Origin: Mesobacillus jeotgali
Lineage (GTDB): Bacteria > Bacillota > Bacilli > Bacillales > Cytobacillaceae
Direction of reading: 5' to 3'
DNA length: 64,000 bases
Assembly: GCF_014856545.2 (NCBI RefSeq)
Contig: NZ_CP109811.1
Coordinates: forward strand, 2,598,001-2,662,000
Part shown: one piece after another, positions 17,835 to 27,416 of the stretch
How the letters are laid out: every line of letters starts with the position of its first letter
Position numbering within the stretch: position 1 is the stretch's first letter
Made by a program: the position numbers and the translations under genes
Notes under the pieces: model-generated
Database searches by the model: none
What the model saw: the letters and a program-made list of their open reading frames with translations, nothing else
Told to the model about the DNA's origin: nothing

Positions 17835-18332
17835 ATGAAACGAATTAGCGTACAGATGCTTATCCTGATTATGACCGTCCTTTTGTTCACTGGGTGCAAT
17901 ACATATACGGATGAGGGAACTTATCAGATAAATAATGATGGTGCACAAATCCAGAAGATCAACCAGGAGTACACCTCCAATTCATATAATCAAACATACA
18001 GGATGCATGTGGATGAAAATGCGGAGGAGCAGGTAGAAATGCTCAATGGAGTTCAAAGCGCAACCGTCATCACCGTACAGCGAAAAGCTTATGTGGCTAT
18101 AGTTCTTGAAAACGGGGATACAAAGGGTATTCCGGGTGATTTAGAGAATAAAATTTCTCAACAAGTTAAAATAACCGATGAGTCAATTGCTGATGTTTAT
18201 GTATCATCCAATGCGGATTTTGTTGTTGATATGACAGACTATAGGGAGCAGCTTCAGACAGGAAGACCGATCGTAGGGCTTACTGAAGATTTTAATGCTA
18301 CAATAGAAAGAATTTTCCCTGGCACTCGCTAA
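17835..18332 (+). CDS. YhcN/YlaJ-family sporulation lipoprotein
   Basis: Lipoprotein of 165 residues. Signal peptide with lipobox FTGC (Cys about 20). The later part (VEMLNGVQSATVITVQRKAYVAIVLENGD and VSSNADFVVDMTDYREQLQTGRPI) is the conserved region of YhcN/YlaJ proteins, which are found in spore membranes. The start at 17835 follows GAGGAGG; an upstream in-frame ATG at 17805 overlaps no site. The presence of this gene supports a spore-forming host. Confidence 0.88.
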   Translation: MKRISVQMLILIMTVLLFTGCNTYTDEGTYQINNDGAQIQKINQEYTSNSYNQTYRMHVDENAEEQVEMLNGVQSATVITVQRKAYVAIVLENGDTKGIPGDLENKISQQVKITDESIADVYVSSNADFVVDMTDYREQLQTGRPIVGLTEDFNATIERIFPGTR

Positions 18333-18355
18333 ACCTAGCTGGGTCCTGAGATTGA

Positions 18356-18389
18356 ATAAGAGCATCGGGATATCCCGATGCTCTTATTG
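18356..18389. terminator. Bidirectional terminator, perfect inverted repeat
   Basis: AATAAGAGCATCGGGAT followed by its exact complement, 17 bp each arm with no loop. It separates the convergent YhcN-like gene and the HD-domain gene. Confidence 0.85.
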
Positions 18390-18392
18390 TGT

Positions 18393-18941
18393 TTAAGAAG
18401 GCATTTGTGTTCCTCCCCCGCTCTCACCATTCATAAGCACTTCATCAATCATTTTATCGAGCCTGATAATGCTTTGTTTTGCACGTTCATGTTCTATTTT
18501 CTTGTAATGGTGGTTTCCACCTTCTTCTTCGTCTTTTTCATCTGCCCATTTCACTACCTGCTGAAGCGGAGTACGGACAATATCATTTGAAGGCAAAAAG
18601 GAGTCTGTATGAAAAAGGATTGCAAGTGAAGTGGCTTTCGCCTGCACGGGGTTTTCACCCAATCGGATCAAGAGTTTATGCGCTCTCTCTGCTCCCTTAA
18701 TTGGATGGATATCATTTTTACGATAGAGCTCATAGTCCCATTTGCCGTTCCTGTACCAGGTGAAATGGCCGATATCATGCAGGAAACCTGCTTTTGCGGC
18801 AATATCAACGTCTACATTATGCTCTCTGGCCAGATGGAATGCGTGGTAAGCAACAGCAATAGCATGGGCCATACCAGATCGCTTCAGATATTTCTGGGCA
18901 ATCTGGTGTTCAAATACGTTCAAAAGAGTTACATCCCTCAT
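18393..18941 (-). CDS. HD-domain phosphohydrolase-like protein
   Basis: 182 residues. The metal-binding HD pattern is visible: His in GMAHAIAVAYHAF, the paired LHDIGHF (about 54-60), and later histidines in ILFHTD and a conserved Asp in VVKWADEKDE. The family hydrolyses nucleotides or second messengers; the substrate cannot be told from sequence. No membrane or signal segments. Start with AAGGAGG. Confidence 0.8.
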   Translation of the reverse strand: MRDVTLLNVFEHQIAQKYLKRSGMAHAIAVAYHAFHLAREHNVDVDIAAKAGFLHDIGHFTWYRNGKWDYELYRKNDIHPIKGAERAHKLLIRLGENPVQAKATSLAILFHTDSFLPSNDIVRTPLQQVVKWADEKDEEEGGNHHYKKIEHERAKQSIIRLDKMIDEVLMNGESGGGTQMPS

Positions 18942-19090
18942 TTCATAACCTCCTTAGCTGAGGTGATACCCTCATTTTTATGAATGTTAACAGAAATCAT
19001 ACAGAAATGCACTTTTTTGCTTTCTAACTTGCTTGAACCATACTTTATTACACAAATCCGTTTAGAAGCAGCAAAAATGATACAAAAGAC

Positions 19091-19125
19091 AAAGCTGGCA
19101 AAAGATCAATCCTTTGCCAGCTTTT
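19091..19125 (-). terminator. Terminator of the giant membrane protein gene
   Basis: AAAGCTGGCAAAAG pairs with CTTTGCCAGCTTT (minus strand), followed by a short T-rich tail. Confidence 0.75.
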
Positions 19126-19126
19126 A

Positions 19127-22100
19127 TCAATTCCAGTTTTTCAATTTCAAGAGCAGGTTATCTTTCAACTTTATAAGGAAGGTTTGCTCCCCCTTGCTTC
19201 CTTTTTGTTTATTCCATTCAATGAAGCTGGCAACACTGATCAGGATTGATCCGGCAATCAATAGGTAACCCCACCATGGCAGATTTCCCCAGAATGGTCT
19301 CGTTTGCATGACCACATTAAGGAGCAAAACGCCTGCTCCAACGAAGAAATAGGCTTTTACTCTAAGCCACATTCCTGCCAGCATGGAAATAAGCGACAGC
19401 GATCCAAGAATCAAGGCATCATAAACCGTATTGCTGTCCAGGCCATCCTGAATGAGCAAGAGCGAGACCATAACCAATACTGCCCATTGGATATAACTGG
19501 TGATTTGATTGCTTCTCTCTTTGAAAATAGACCTTGAAAATATTGCAAGAGCCACGAACGGAAGTACATATACCTCCCTTTCCAATAAGGCAGGGATTGT
19601 AAGCTGCTTTATGGCTGCATAATAAGGAACCAGCAGGTACGCACCTGCGATAAAGAGAATGACACTCACTCCCCTACCATGAACCCTGTTCCTTTGTATC
19701 CATAAACCTGAAGATATAAGGAGTCCATGGACAATTAGAGCCCAGAAGGTTTCGCCATTCATTAGTGCCACGGAAACAATGAACAAGAAGCCAGCTAATG
19801 AATAAGCATCCAGGCTTTGCAGTCCAAAAACTCCTCCCTTTTCCCAGAGATTCTTATAAATCCTTCTCCCTGAAAAAATAAGCAAAATACCAGATCCTGA
19901 AAGAATAGCCATATCCCAATAAACGTGAAGCTGTGCCAGGAGGATGATTTGGATTGTGCCGTAAAAGATCATCAATAACGGGATCATTGCAGCTAAATCC
20001 CATTTCACTCTATGAAGCAAAACCAATATCGCTGCTGCATAACCAATTGTTATTCCGAACAGCAACCAGCTATATGGATATGCTGAAAGGAAGCTTGCTA
20101 CTCCTAACAGCGAAATCGGAACTAGGTAAAATAAAGTTCTTTGTTTGTAATTTGTGGATGACAATACCCAGAATACAGTCAACAAAATACTTGTCACCAG
20201 GAAGGCATAGTGGCCAGAATCCGTTTCTGTAAAATAACTGATACCTGTCTTGATCGCTAAGAATAACGTTGTGAATGCTGCGTATAATAGCGTTTTCACT
20301 TTCCATTCCCTTTTTACAAAGAAAATGCTTGCTGCATAGACTCCAGTGGCAATCACATAACTTAAAATCGCTTCCTCGCCATAAAGGATGAATTCAATAG
20401 CCATTATCGGAGCGAGGAATACATGGGCTATCCATGAATAAGCGACTGCGAGCCCTCTCTGGTTTTGAAAAAGTAAAGCAGCTGCTCCCAGCAATAACCA
20501 ACCGCCTCCAGGGATAAGTAAAGACTCTATTGTCGCACTAAAATCCAATATCTCTTCATTAATTGAGTCTATTGAAATCAGGTACCAGACAAGGCTGACT
20601 ACGCCGGATAGAAATGCGACCATTGAATCTCTTGTCACTTTATAAAGCAAAAGAGACATCAGGATTCCGCCAAACCAAATGAGCGATTCTCCGTAAATAT
20701 TTGATATCGGAAATACGAATGTATAAAAGAGGCTTGCTGCATAGAAACCATTGCCAATTAAAAAAGCATTCCTCGCAAGAGTGGTTTCCTTAGTTTTGCG
20801 AAGGCCAATACTGACAACCAGTAAAAGAATTCCCGCAAGCGCTAAATTTCCTGGGATTCCAAGCAAATCGTTATAAAAGCTGGAATGAATCCGTATCTCC
20901 TCACCGGTCGAAGCGGCTGACAAGCCCAGTGCGATAGGCACTGCCCATTGAGCAATCAATGGCAAAAACGGCCTGTTATCGATTTTCATCATGACATACA
21001 AAGCATAGCCAGTCAGGGAGAACATCATCGCCAGTTCCCACCAGTCGAACATGGAAAAAGTAACAAGAATCATGAATAGCATGATCAACATTCCGACATC
21101 CCGCGAGCTGGTTTTAATAGTTTGCAGATAATTCATCTTGACCAGCCAGCCTGCAAGAATGAAGAGAATGAAACCAATGAAGTAAATAGGCAAAACAAGG
21201 TTTTCGAAACCGATATATTTTCCAATCTGCAAGACTGCTTCAAACATGGCGGCTGCAAGAAAAACCGGACTTAAATATTTAAAAATGATATTTTCATTGG
21301 TATTCGCAAGATAAATGAAGTTAGCTGAAATGATCAGGTAAGCTGCCATAAGAATAAAGGATGGATTTTCTGTATGAATCATCATCCCTTCGGCTGTGAT
21401 GAATAGAAAAGCAAGTCCTGATATAACTGCACTAGTAACTTGGAAAGCCCTTTTTAAAGCGTAATTATTATCCAGGATCCTTGGAATAATCAGAAACACA
21501 AAACCAAGAAGTGCATAACCTATTGCACTTACCTCTGTAAATCTCCAATTTTCAAGAATTTGATATGCACCATAAATGAACATGGCACTGAAAACAAAAT
21601 GATACTCTTTATGCCCATTCACGAAAATCATCGACAGATAGACAACAGCAGTCAATATCAAATTGAAGCCATTAAAAACATGATTTTCATAAAAGAAAAG
21701 CATTAATAAGGTAGACAGGACTAAGTTTGCCTGTGAATAAAGAGCAAGTTCCTTTGTGAATAACGGCAGCTGACCTTTCTTTTTAAACTGATGATAGGCC
21801 GCAATCAGAAGTGTATTGAATATAATCAAACCAAGGTAAAATCCGTCGGTTTCCAAGCCAATCGCCCTCAGCAGGTATGCTGCTGAAATGGATGTAGTAA
21901 TTAAGGTAAACCACACAAATAACCTTGATGATAGCTTTTGCAAAAACGCATAAATCGGAATCAAAATACAACTGCTAATTGTTCCTAGTATGAACCGCCC
22001 TCCACCATAGAACGATAAGTAAGATCCTAGCAATTCAAACCAGCCTAGTGATAGGGTGAAAATCGGCAGGAAAAGACTGCCAAGGACAACGAACGCAAAG

Positions 22101-22582
22101 GCCGTCTTCTCGATTTTTATTATTTTGTAGCTTATATAGGCAATTCCGTAAAATAAAGCCGAAACAAGTGCTATTAAACCAGCCTTCATCCACGGAGCCA
22201 TGCTTTCCCAGTTGCTTGTTGCTACGTACAACCCGCCAATCAATAGCATGATAACCCCAATATTCAGCGACCAGGAAATATTCCGTTCACGAATCTCTTC
22301 CGCTGTTTTCTTTGGCCTGATCTTTGCTGGGCGTGCTTTGGGTTGTTCCTTCATCGCAATCATTGCTGAAGGCTGGACTTCAAAGGCTGTTGAATCTTCC
22401 TTTCTGTTTCTGGTCGCCAACTCTTTTTCCTGCCGTTCTTGTGACAGCAAGTCAAGGAAATATTCATTATGGGCTTCTGACACACTTTTATATTCCTCTG
22501 CTGAAACATAGCCTAATTCTTTTAAATTATAGAGCTCATTACGGAAAATCCTGCGTCTTTCTTCTTTAGGAGCATGTTCCAT
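19127..22582 (-). CDS. Giant polytopic membrane protein of unknown function
   Basis: 1151 residues. A cytoplasmic, charged N-terminus of about 100 residues (EERRRIFRNELYNLKELGYVSAEEY, a short helical domain also seen in DUF2157-like proteins) is followed by an almost unbroken series of hydrophobic segments, roughly thirty. There is no ATP-binding motif and no obvious catalytic loop; short Trp/Glu-containing loops separate the helices. I cannot assign a function. The start is ATG 22582 with GGGGGAT; an ATG at 22603 is less well supported. It sits alone between a terminator and a divergent small membrane protein gene. Confidence 0.8.
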   Translation of the reverse strand: MEHAPKEERRRIFRNELYNLKELGYVSAEEYKSVSEAHNEYFLDLLSQERQEKELATRNRKEDSTAFEVQPSAMIAMKEQPKARPAKIRPKKTAEEIRERNISWSLNIGVIMLLIGGLYVATSNWESMAPWMKAGLIALVSALFYGIAYISYKIIKIEKTAFAFVVLGSLFLPIFTLSLGWFELLGSYLSFYGGGRFILGTISSCILIPIYAFLQKLSSRLFVWFTLITTSISAAYLLRAIGLETDGFYLGLIIFNTLLIAAYHQFKKKGQLPLFTKELALYSQANLVLSTLLMLFFYENHVFNGFNLILTAVVYLSMIFVNGHKEYHFVFSAMFIYGAYQILENWRFTEVSAIGYALLGFVFLIIPRILDNNYALKRAFQVTSAVISGLAFLFITAEGMMIHTENPSFILMAAYLIISANFIYLANTNENIIFKYLSPVFLAAAMFEAVLQIGKYIGFENLVLPIYFIGFILFILAGWLVKMNYLQTIKTSSRDVGMLIMLFMILVTFSMFDWWELAMMFSLTGYALYVMMKIDNRPFLPLIAQWAVPIALGLSAASTGEEIRIHSSFYNDLLGIPGNLALAGILLLVVSIGLRKTKETTLARNAFLIGNGFYAASLFYTFVFPISNIYGESLIWFGGILMSLLLYKVTRDSMVAFLSGVVSLVWYLISIDSINEEILDFSATIESLLIPGGGWLLLGAAALLFQNQRGLAVAYSWIAHVFLAPIMAIEFILYGEEAILSYVIATGVYAASIFFVKREWKVKTLLYAAFTTLFLAIKTGISYFTETDSGHYAFLVTSILLTVFWVLSSTNYKQRTLFYLVPISLLGVASFLSAYPYSWLLFGITIGYAAAILVLLHRVKWDLAAMIPLLMIFYGTIQIILLAQLHVYWDMAILSGSGILLIFSGRRIYKNLWEKGGVFGLQSLDAYSLAGFLFIVSVALMNGETFWALIVHGLLISSGLWIQRNRVHGRGVSVILFIAGAYLLVPYYAAIKQLTIPALLEREVYVLPFVALAIFSRSIFKERSNQITSYIQWAVLVMVSLLLIQDGLDSNTVYDALILGSLSLISMLAGMWLRVKAYFFVGAGVLLLNVVMQTRPFWGNLPWWGYLLIAGSILISVASFIEWNKQKGSKGEQTFLIKLKDNLLLKLKNWN

Positions 22583-22867
22583 TTTTATCCCCCAATCCCT
22601 CATTGATCCAATTTGGTTCGTTTAGTGTAATTTTACACCTTTTATAAATTAATTCAACATTCAAATCAAAAAAACCAAAAGTGATTTTTCGACAATTTCT
22701 ATTCCAACATTGCGCATGCACCTATATAATAGGATAAGTGTGTTTACAGGCTGTTTGTCTTGGACAACCTGTCTTTCTTTCGCCATTCTGTTTCGTTTTA
22801 TAAGTTTCAGAATTGAACGATTAAACCACTCTGGTAAAAACTAATTAATAGATTACGAGGTAAGAAG

Positions 22868-23227
22868 ATGTCTGATTTATTATGGTTAATGTATTTAGGG
22901 TTTATGGGTACAACGGCAATTTGGTTTTTGATCAAGGGGAATTATAAAAACAATGTCACCAGGCTGGATTTTGTTATATCAATTATCACTTGGCTTGGTT
23001 TGTTCGGATATGTGACGGAAACAGAAATGCTAACCCCTTTAGTATGGAAAATCGTCTTCGTTTTTGGTCTCCTTTGGGATGTAATATTCACCATATTCTT
23101 TGCAGAGCGGTTTGCAGGGGATTTCGGCCTGGAAGAAGAGGAAGAACCCATGCGGCTTGCAGCTAAGCTGAGTGGATTGGTATTTGTATTGCCTCTATAT
23201 TATGGGATATTCCAATATGCTTTTTAA
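22868..23227 (+). CDS. Hypothetical small membrane protein
   Basis: 119 residues with four hydrophobic segments (about 5-22, 33-50, 60-80 and 98-116) and an acidic cytoplasmic loop containing LEEEEEP before the last one. The family is not recognised. Good GAGGTAAG ribosome site, and a terminator follows directly. It is divergent from the giant membrane protein gene. Confidence 0.75.
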   Translation: MSDLLWLMYLGFMGTTAIWFLIKGNYKNNVTRLDFVISIITWLGLFGYVTETEMLTPLVWKIVFVFGLLWDVIFTIFFAERFAGDFGLEEEEEPMRLAAKLSGLVFVLPLYYGIFQYAF

Positions 23228-23248
23228 AACGGCTTAGGCCGTTTTTTT
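23226..23248 (+). terminator. Rho-independent terminator
   Basis: AAAACGGC-TTAG-GCCGTTTTTTT overlapping the stop codon of the preceding gene. Confidence 0.88.
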
Positions 23249-23465
23249 GTTGCTATTTCAAAGTTATTTTAAAATAATTACCTTGTTTTTTAATATAATA
23301 ATCGGCAATCCAGAGGGTGGAACAGCATAAAACAGCGGTGTTTCTCTAATTAATTAGTACCAGGTACTATTAGTATTGTTGGTGTATTCCTCAGGAGGAC
23401 ACTTCGTTTTTTAGCTAAAAATAAAAAAGAGGATAAAACCTTTACTGGTTCTATCCTCGGAATAA

Positions 23466-24182
23466 TTATGGATTTGTTGACCACATACCAGCTGTCTTGA
23501 TGAAGACGCGGCGGTTCAATTTTAATTGTGCTACCATTAACTCAGCCAGATCTTCGGGCTGCATGACTTTATCCGGATTGCCATCTGTTAAATTCGTCTC
23601 AATGGCCAGATCAGTCGCTACGGTACTTGGAGTAAGCGCGCTGACACGGATATTATGCTTTCGAACTTCAAGCATTAGCGATTCAGTCAACCCTAGTACT
23701 CCGAATTTTGATGCGCTATAGGCACTTGTTACCGGTGCTCCCTTTTGGCCTGCAGTTGACGCAACATTGATTATGTCACCTGTATTCCGCTCAATCATTC
23801 CTGGCAGGACTGCACGAGTCACATAGTATGTTCCCATCAAGTTGACCTGGATGATTTTTTCCCACTCCTGTGGCTCCAGATCAAGAAAGCCGCCGAATTT
23901 TGCGATTCCAGCATTGTTAATCAGGATATCTACAGGCCCCAGTTCCTCTGTAATATGCTCGACAGCGTGCTGTACAGATTCCATATCAGATACATCCGCT
24001 ACAGCTCCTGATACATTTACCCCATATTCCTCTATTTCAGAAGTAACCTTCTCCAGATTGGCAAGTGTCAGCCCGATCATGCCAATATTAACACCTTCTT
24101 TTGCTAGTGCAATTGCTGCAGCACGGCCGATGCCTCTGCCAGCACCAGTAATTAACGCCGTTTTTCCTTTTAATGATTCCAT
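23466..24182 (-). CDS. SDR oxidoreductase, YoxD-like (3-oxoacyl-ACP reductase type)
   Basis: Classical short-chain dehydrogenase of 238 residues. Cofactor motif TGAGRGIG (12-19), NNAG (about 88-91), catalytic Ser in NVASTAG and YxxxK in YSASKFG. Overall it follows B. subtilis YoxD closely up to the shared C-terminus [12 protein letters not shown]. The physiological substrate is unknown; annotation as FabG-like is common but it is not part of a fatty acid operon here. Start with AAAGGAG. Confidence 0.9.
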   Translation of the reverse strand: MESLKGKTALITGAGRGIGRAAAIALAKEGVNIGMIGLTLANLEKVTSEIEEYGVNVSGAVADVSDMESVQHAVEHITEELGPVDILINNAGIAKFGGFLDLEPQEWEKIIQVNLMGTYYVTRAVLPGMIERNTGDIINVASTAGQKGAPVTSAYSASKFGVLGLTESLMLEVRKHNIRVSALTPSTVATDLAIETNLTDGNPDKVMQPEDLAELMVAQLKLNRRVFIKTAGMWSTNP

Positions 24183-24310
24183 ATGATGACTCCTTTCAAT
24201 TATGTAGTCAAGGGTTAATTATAGAAAATCTTTTGGGTGAAAACAAATCATGTGACTCTTATTAGCAGGGAAAGCGATTTGGTCAGCCTTGGCGATTAAA
24301 ATAACTACAC

Positions 24311-24340
24311 AAAAAAACCAACAGTAAAGATTACTGCTGG
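24311..24340 (-). terminator. Terminator of the nitrilase/GNAT operon
   Basis: Minus-strand CCAGCAGTAA-TC-TTTACTGTTGG stem followed by seven T. Confidence 0.88.
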
Positions 24341-24348
24341 TCTGCACA

Positions 24349-25020
24349 TTATAATGGCAGCAATGCCACCGTCTCTTTATTTTTAAGCTGTTCTACCATC
24401 TTAATCCACTTCTCCGGCTTGTTTTCGAGCACAGAATAATAAGTGGTAAGAAAATCTGTGATCAAGGCTGCAGGAAGCTCATGAGTATTCTCATCTGTTG
24501 GCATGAAGCATAAATCAAGTCCCTCTACCGCTTCTCCGTCATTCTCCCAGGAAGGGTGAACGTATTCCATATCAAGTCGCTTATAACCGAGATGAGATAA
24601 TACTTCGCGTCTCACAAACGGATCCATTGTTTTTACTCCGCCAAAATCATGGTCCATCTTTCGATATGGGTCATAGATTTCGGCAAACATCCCAAATAAC
24701 TCTACGCCTTTTTCGCCAGCAAGGCTTTGCAGGTCTTCCATTCTTTTATTTGCAAGGAAATGCCCAAGGCTGAGGCCTGGCTTCCCAACAATGGTGAAAT
24801 CCGTCATTGCGATATTCCAGTCTGGATAGTATCGGTATTCAGTTACACCAACTACCTCATCCTCATGGACAGCAACAAAAACTCTGATGCCAGGATCCTC
24901 TAGCGGCTCTTTCCATAAATCGAACTCCAGTACCTCTTCAGGCGGAAAGACTTCCTTCATTAAGTTATGGAGTTTAGTAAAAAGCGGATCCCCGATACTG
25001 TTAACGCGAATATAATCCAT
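24349..25020 (-). CDS. GNAT-family N-acetyltransferase
   Basis: 223 residues. The acetyl-CoA acyltransferase core is recognisable by VFVAVHEDEVVGVTEYRYYPDW (strand 2-3) and a G-rich segment GLSLGHFLANKRMEDLQ in the position of the CoA-binding loop. The start is ATG 25020 with AAGGAG. It begins 19 bp after the nitrilase-family gene, forming a two-gene operon. In B. subtilis the YhcX protein carries a GNAT and a carbon-nitrogen hydrolase domain in one chain, so the two proteins here likely act together. The acyl acceptor is unknown. Confidence 0.8.
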   Translation of the reverse strand: MDYIRVNSIGDPLFTKLHNLMKEVFPPEEVLEFDLWKEPLEDPGIRVFVAVHEDEVVGVTEYRYYPDWNIAMTDFTIVGKPGLSLGHFLANKRMEDLQSLAGEKGVELFGMFAEIYDPYRKMDHDFGGVKTMDPFVRREVLSHLGYKRLDMEYVHPSWENDGEAVEGLDLCFMPTDENTHELPAALITDFLTTYYSVLENKPEKWIKMVEQLKNKETVALLPL

Positions 25021-25039
25021 GAAGATTCTCCTTATCACT

Positions 25040-25912
25040 TTATATTTTTTCTGTCTGTTCCCAGTCTGGATAAAGATCAGTTCGGCGGTCGCGCCATGTA
25101 GTGACTGAACCTCGCTCACGCACTTCGTATAATAGTTCCAAATCAAGGTCGGCGGTTACAATCATGTCATCATTAAGTTCACCTTCGGCCTGAAGGCCTC
25201 TCGGAGGGAACGGGATATCATTAGGCGTAATCACAGCTGCCTGGCCAAAGTTAGCGCGCATAAAGTCGACGGTTGGCAATGCGCCTACTGTCCCAGTCAA
25301 AACGACATAGACCTGGTTTTCAATCGCTCGTGCATGACTGGTATAGCGGACACGATGGAAACCATGGCGATCATCTGTACAGGATGGAACAAAAATGACG
25401 TCGGCACCTTTCGCCTTAGCCATCCTGACGATTTCAGGAAACTCAATATCATAGCAAGTCAGAATTGCGATTCTCCCCTTTTCTGTATCAAATACCCTGA
25501 AATCCTCACCTGCACTCATATTCCATTCATTCACCTCAGTTGGTGTGATATGAAGCTTCGCCTGCTCAACGATTCTGCCATCCGGGTAAAACATGTGCGC
25601 GACATTATAGAGCTTTCCTTCACGTGCAATGACATGTGTTCCGCCGATAATGTGCATGCCTGTTTCCAGGGCAAAGTTCTGGAACAGGTTTAAGTACTGT
25701 TCGGTAAAACCGGGAAGTTCATTGATGGTCAGCCTCGTACCCTGCTCACTGCCTATTGATAATAATTGAGTAGTAAAGAACTCAGGAAACAAAACAAATT
25801 CTGATCCATACTCCTGTGCTGTTTTTACATAATGCTCACATTGCAAAGCAAACTCTTCGAACGACCTGATTGTGTGAAGATGATACTGGACTGCTGAAAC
25901 TCTCATTTTCAT
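25040..25912 (-). CDS. Carbon-nitrogen hydrolase (nitrilase superfamily amidase)
   Basis: 290 residues. The Glu-Lys-Cys catalytic set is plain: Glu44 in LFPEFF, Lys120 in QAKLHIT, Cys154 in LTCYDIEFPE. The SCTDDRHGFHRVRYTSHARAIENQ stretch is typical of the GNAT-linked branch (YhcX-like). It likely hydrolyses a linear amide; the substrate is unknown. First gene of an operon with the GNAT protein. Start ATG 25912 after a GGGGGAA site; M3 is an alternative. Confidence 0.88.
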   Translation of the reverse strand: MKMRVSAVQYHLHTIRSFEEFALQCEHYVKTAQEYGSEFVLFPEFFTTQLLSIGSEQGTRLTINELPGFTEQYLNLFQNFALETGMHIIGGTHVIAREGKLYNVAHMFYPDGRIVEQAKLHITPTEVNEWNMSAGEDFRVFDTEKGRIAILTCYDIEFPEIVRMAKAKGADVIFVPSCTDDRHGFHRVRYTSHARAIENQVYVVLTGTVGALPTVDFMRANFGQAAVITPNDIPFPPRGLQAEGELNDDMIVTADLDLELLYEVRERGSVTTWRDRRTDLYPDWEQTEKI

Positions 25913-26092
25913 CCATCATTCCCCCTGAATCTATAAAAATTACATTTTGACTTCAAAATTTCAGAAATACGAAAATCATTATATAGCATTTTACTTTTTA
26001 TGAATACATTTTTCATTAAAATTGGGCAAGAAATTTACCATCTGTTAGAAGCTTTCCCAGCCAGCGAAAAAAATAGTTCCTTTCATCATTCG

Positions 26093-26110
26093 ATTAGATT
26101 ATAATCTAAT
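26093..26110. promoter_or_regulatory. 18-bp perfect palindrome upstream of MFS gene (operator candidate)
   Basis: ATTAGATTA followed by its exact complement TAATCTAAT, ending 34 bp before the ATG at 26145. A further half-copy ATTAGATT follows at about 26109. The position fits a repressor site controlling the MFS transporter. No regulator gene is adjacent. Confidence 0.5.
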
Positions 26111-26144
26111 TAGATTGATATATAATCATTTGATGGAGGACACT

Positions 26145-27371
26145 ATGTTTAAAACATTCAGCCTGGAGAAATCTTACCGGAAACTATTCTTCGCTGGCAT
26201 CATTAATGGCATTGGTGACCGGTTCAGCCAGGTTGCGCTGCTGGCACTCATTTTGCAAATGACTGGTTCTGGCCTCTCTGTCGGAATCACAATGGCTCTC
26301 AGGATGATTCCATTTTTATTCTTCAGCCCTTTGAGCAGCAGCCTTGGAAAAAAATTCGGAAGAAAAACAATCATGATAATTACCGACTTAGCCAGAGCGG
26401 TCATAGCATTATCTTTTCTAGCGGTCGATCATCCTGACGATATGTGGATTGTCTATGCGGCCTCTTTCCTGTTGGCCTCTGGAGAAGCCATCTACTCACC
26501 CATTAGAAAATCAAGCATCCCTGCCATGGTTTCCTCGAAATCACTAAAAGATATAAATGGCTGGGAACAAGTATTAATTGGATTTGTATTAGTAATTGGA
26601 GCATTAAGTGGGGGGATCGTCTCATATTTTCTAGGCCCGAAAGCAGCATTTCTGCTAAATATTATATCCTTCCTTGCCGCTGGCTGGATTTTATCGACAC
26701 TGCCTTCCCTTGAGGCTACGAAAGAAAACGACTTGATCACTAAACCAAATCTTGAAAAGTATCCTGAATTGCTGCCCGTTATTGCGGCTTCCTCTTTCCT
26801 GATGTTGTTAATGATGTTCGAACTTATTATCCCTCTTATTAATGGGATTGAGAACGTGTTAATAAGCGTGTATGCTGTTGAGACGTTTGAAAAAGCTGAC
26901 TTGGGAGTGGGCATCTTTTACAGTGTTCTGGGACTGGGGTTGATTATCAGCCCATTATTAACAAGGATGATCCACAATAGATTTCTATTATTTTCTTTTA
27001 TATGTATTATTGGCGAAGGATTGTTCTTGACGACGATAAGTCAGACAAAATCCTTTTGGCTCGCCGCTGCATTATTTGGCTTGACCGCAGTGTTCAGCGG
27101 AGTCGGCAACACACTTCTCGACACGGTGACAATGGATACTATCCCTTCAAAATGGCACGGAATGTACTTCGGGATCACCACTATGCTGTCCAATACTTTC
27201 ATCGGTTTCTCAATGTTCTTTACAGGCTTAGCGCTGGAATGGTTCAACCCAAGATTGGTAGGGATGTTCGGCGGGATCATGTATATTGCTTTCGGAATCT
27301 TGTTCTTAATGTGCTCTCTAAAATATAACGTTGATCAGGAGAAAGTAAAATTAGCGCAAAAGTCTCTGTAA
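26145..27371 (+). CDS. MFS transporter (efflux type)
   Basis: 408 residues, about 12 hydrophobic segments. The loop between helices 2 and 3 (SSLGKKFGRKTIMIITDLARA) carries the MFS signature GxxxDRxGRR in the form GKKFGRK, with the following D. Proteins of this branch export drugs, siderophores or macrolides; the substrate is not readable. Start ATG 26145 with GGAGG; an ATG at 26115 lies over the promoter area. Monocistronic. Confidence 0.85.
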   Translation: MFKTFSLEKSYRKLFFAGIINGIGDRFSQVALLALILQMTGSGLSVGITMALRMIPFLFFSPLSSSLGKKFGRKTIMIITDLARAVIALSFLAVDHPDDMWIVYAASFLLASGEAIYSPIRKSSIPAMVSSKSLKDINGWEQVLIGFVLVIGALSGGIVSYFLGPKAAFLLNIISFLAAGWILSTLPSLEATKENDLITKPNLEKYPELLPVIAASSFLMLLMMFELIIPLINGIENVLISVYAVETFEKADLGVGIFYSVLGLGLIISPLLTRMIHNRFLLFSFICIIGEGLFLTTISQTKSFWLAAALFGLTAVFSGVGNTLLDTVTMDTIPSKWHGMYFGITTMLSNTFIGFSMFFTGLALEWFNPRLVGMFGGIMYIAFGILFLMCSLKYNVDQEKVKLAQKSL

Positions 27372-27403
27372 AAAAAAGCTCCATCGTTCTGCAGACGATG
27401 GAG
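27371..27403 (-). terminator. Rho-independent terminator of the PAS-GGDEF gene
   Basis: GCTCCATCGT / ACGATGGAGC stem with TCTGCAG loop; on the minus strand followed by seven T. It abuts the stop of the convergent MFS gene. Confidence 0.88.
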
Positions 27404-27416
27404 CCTGTTAATTAGC

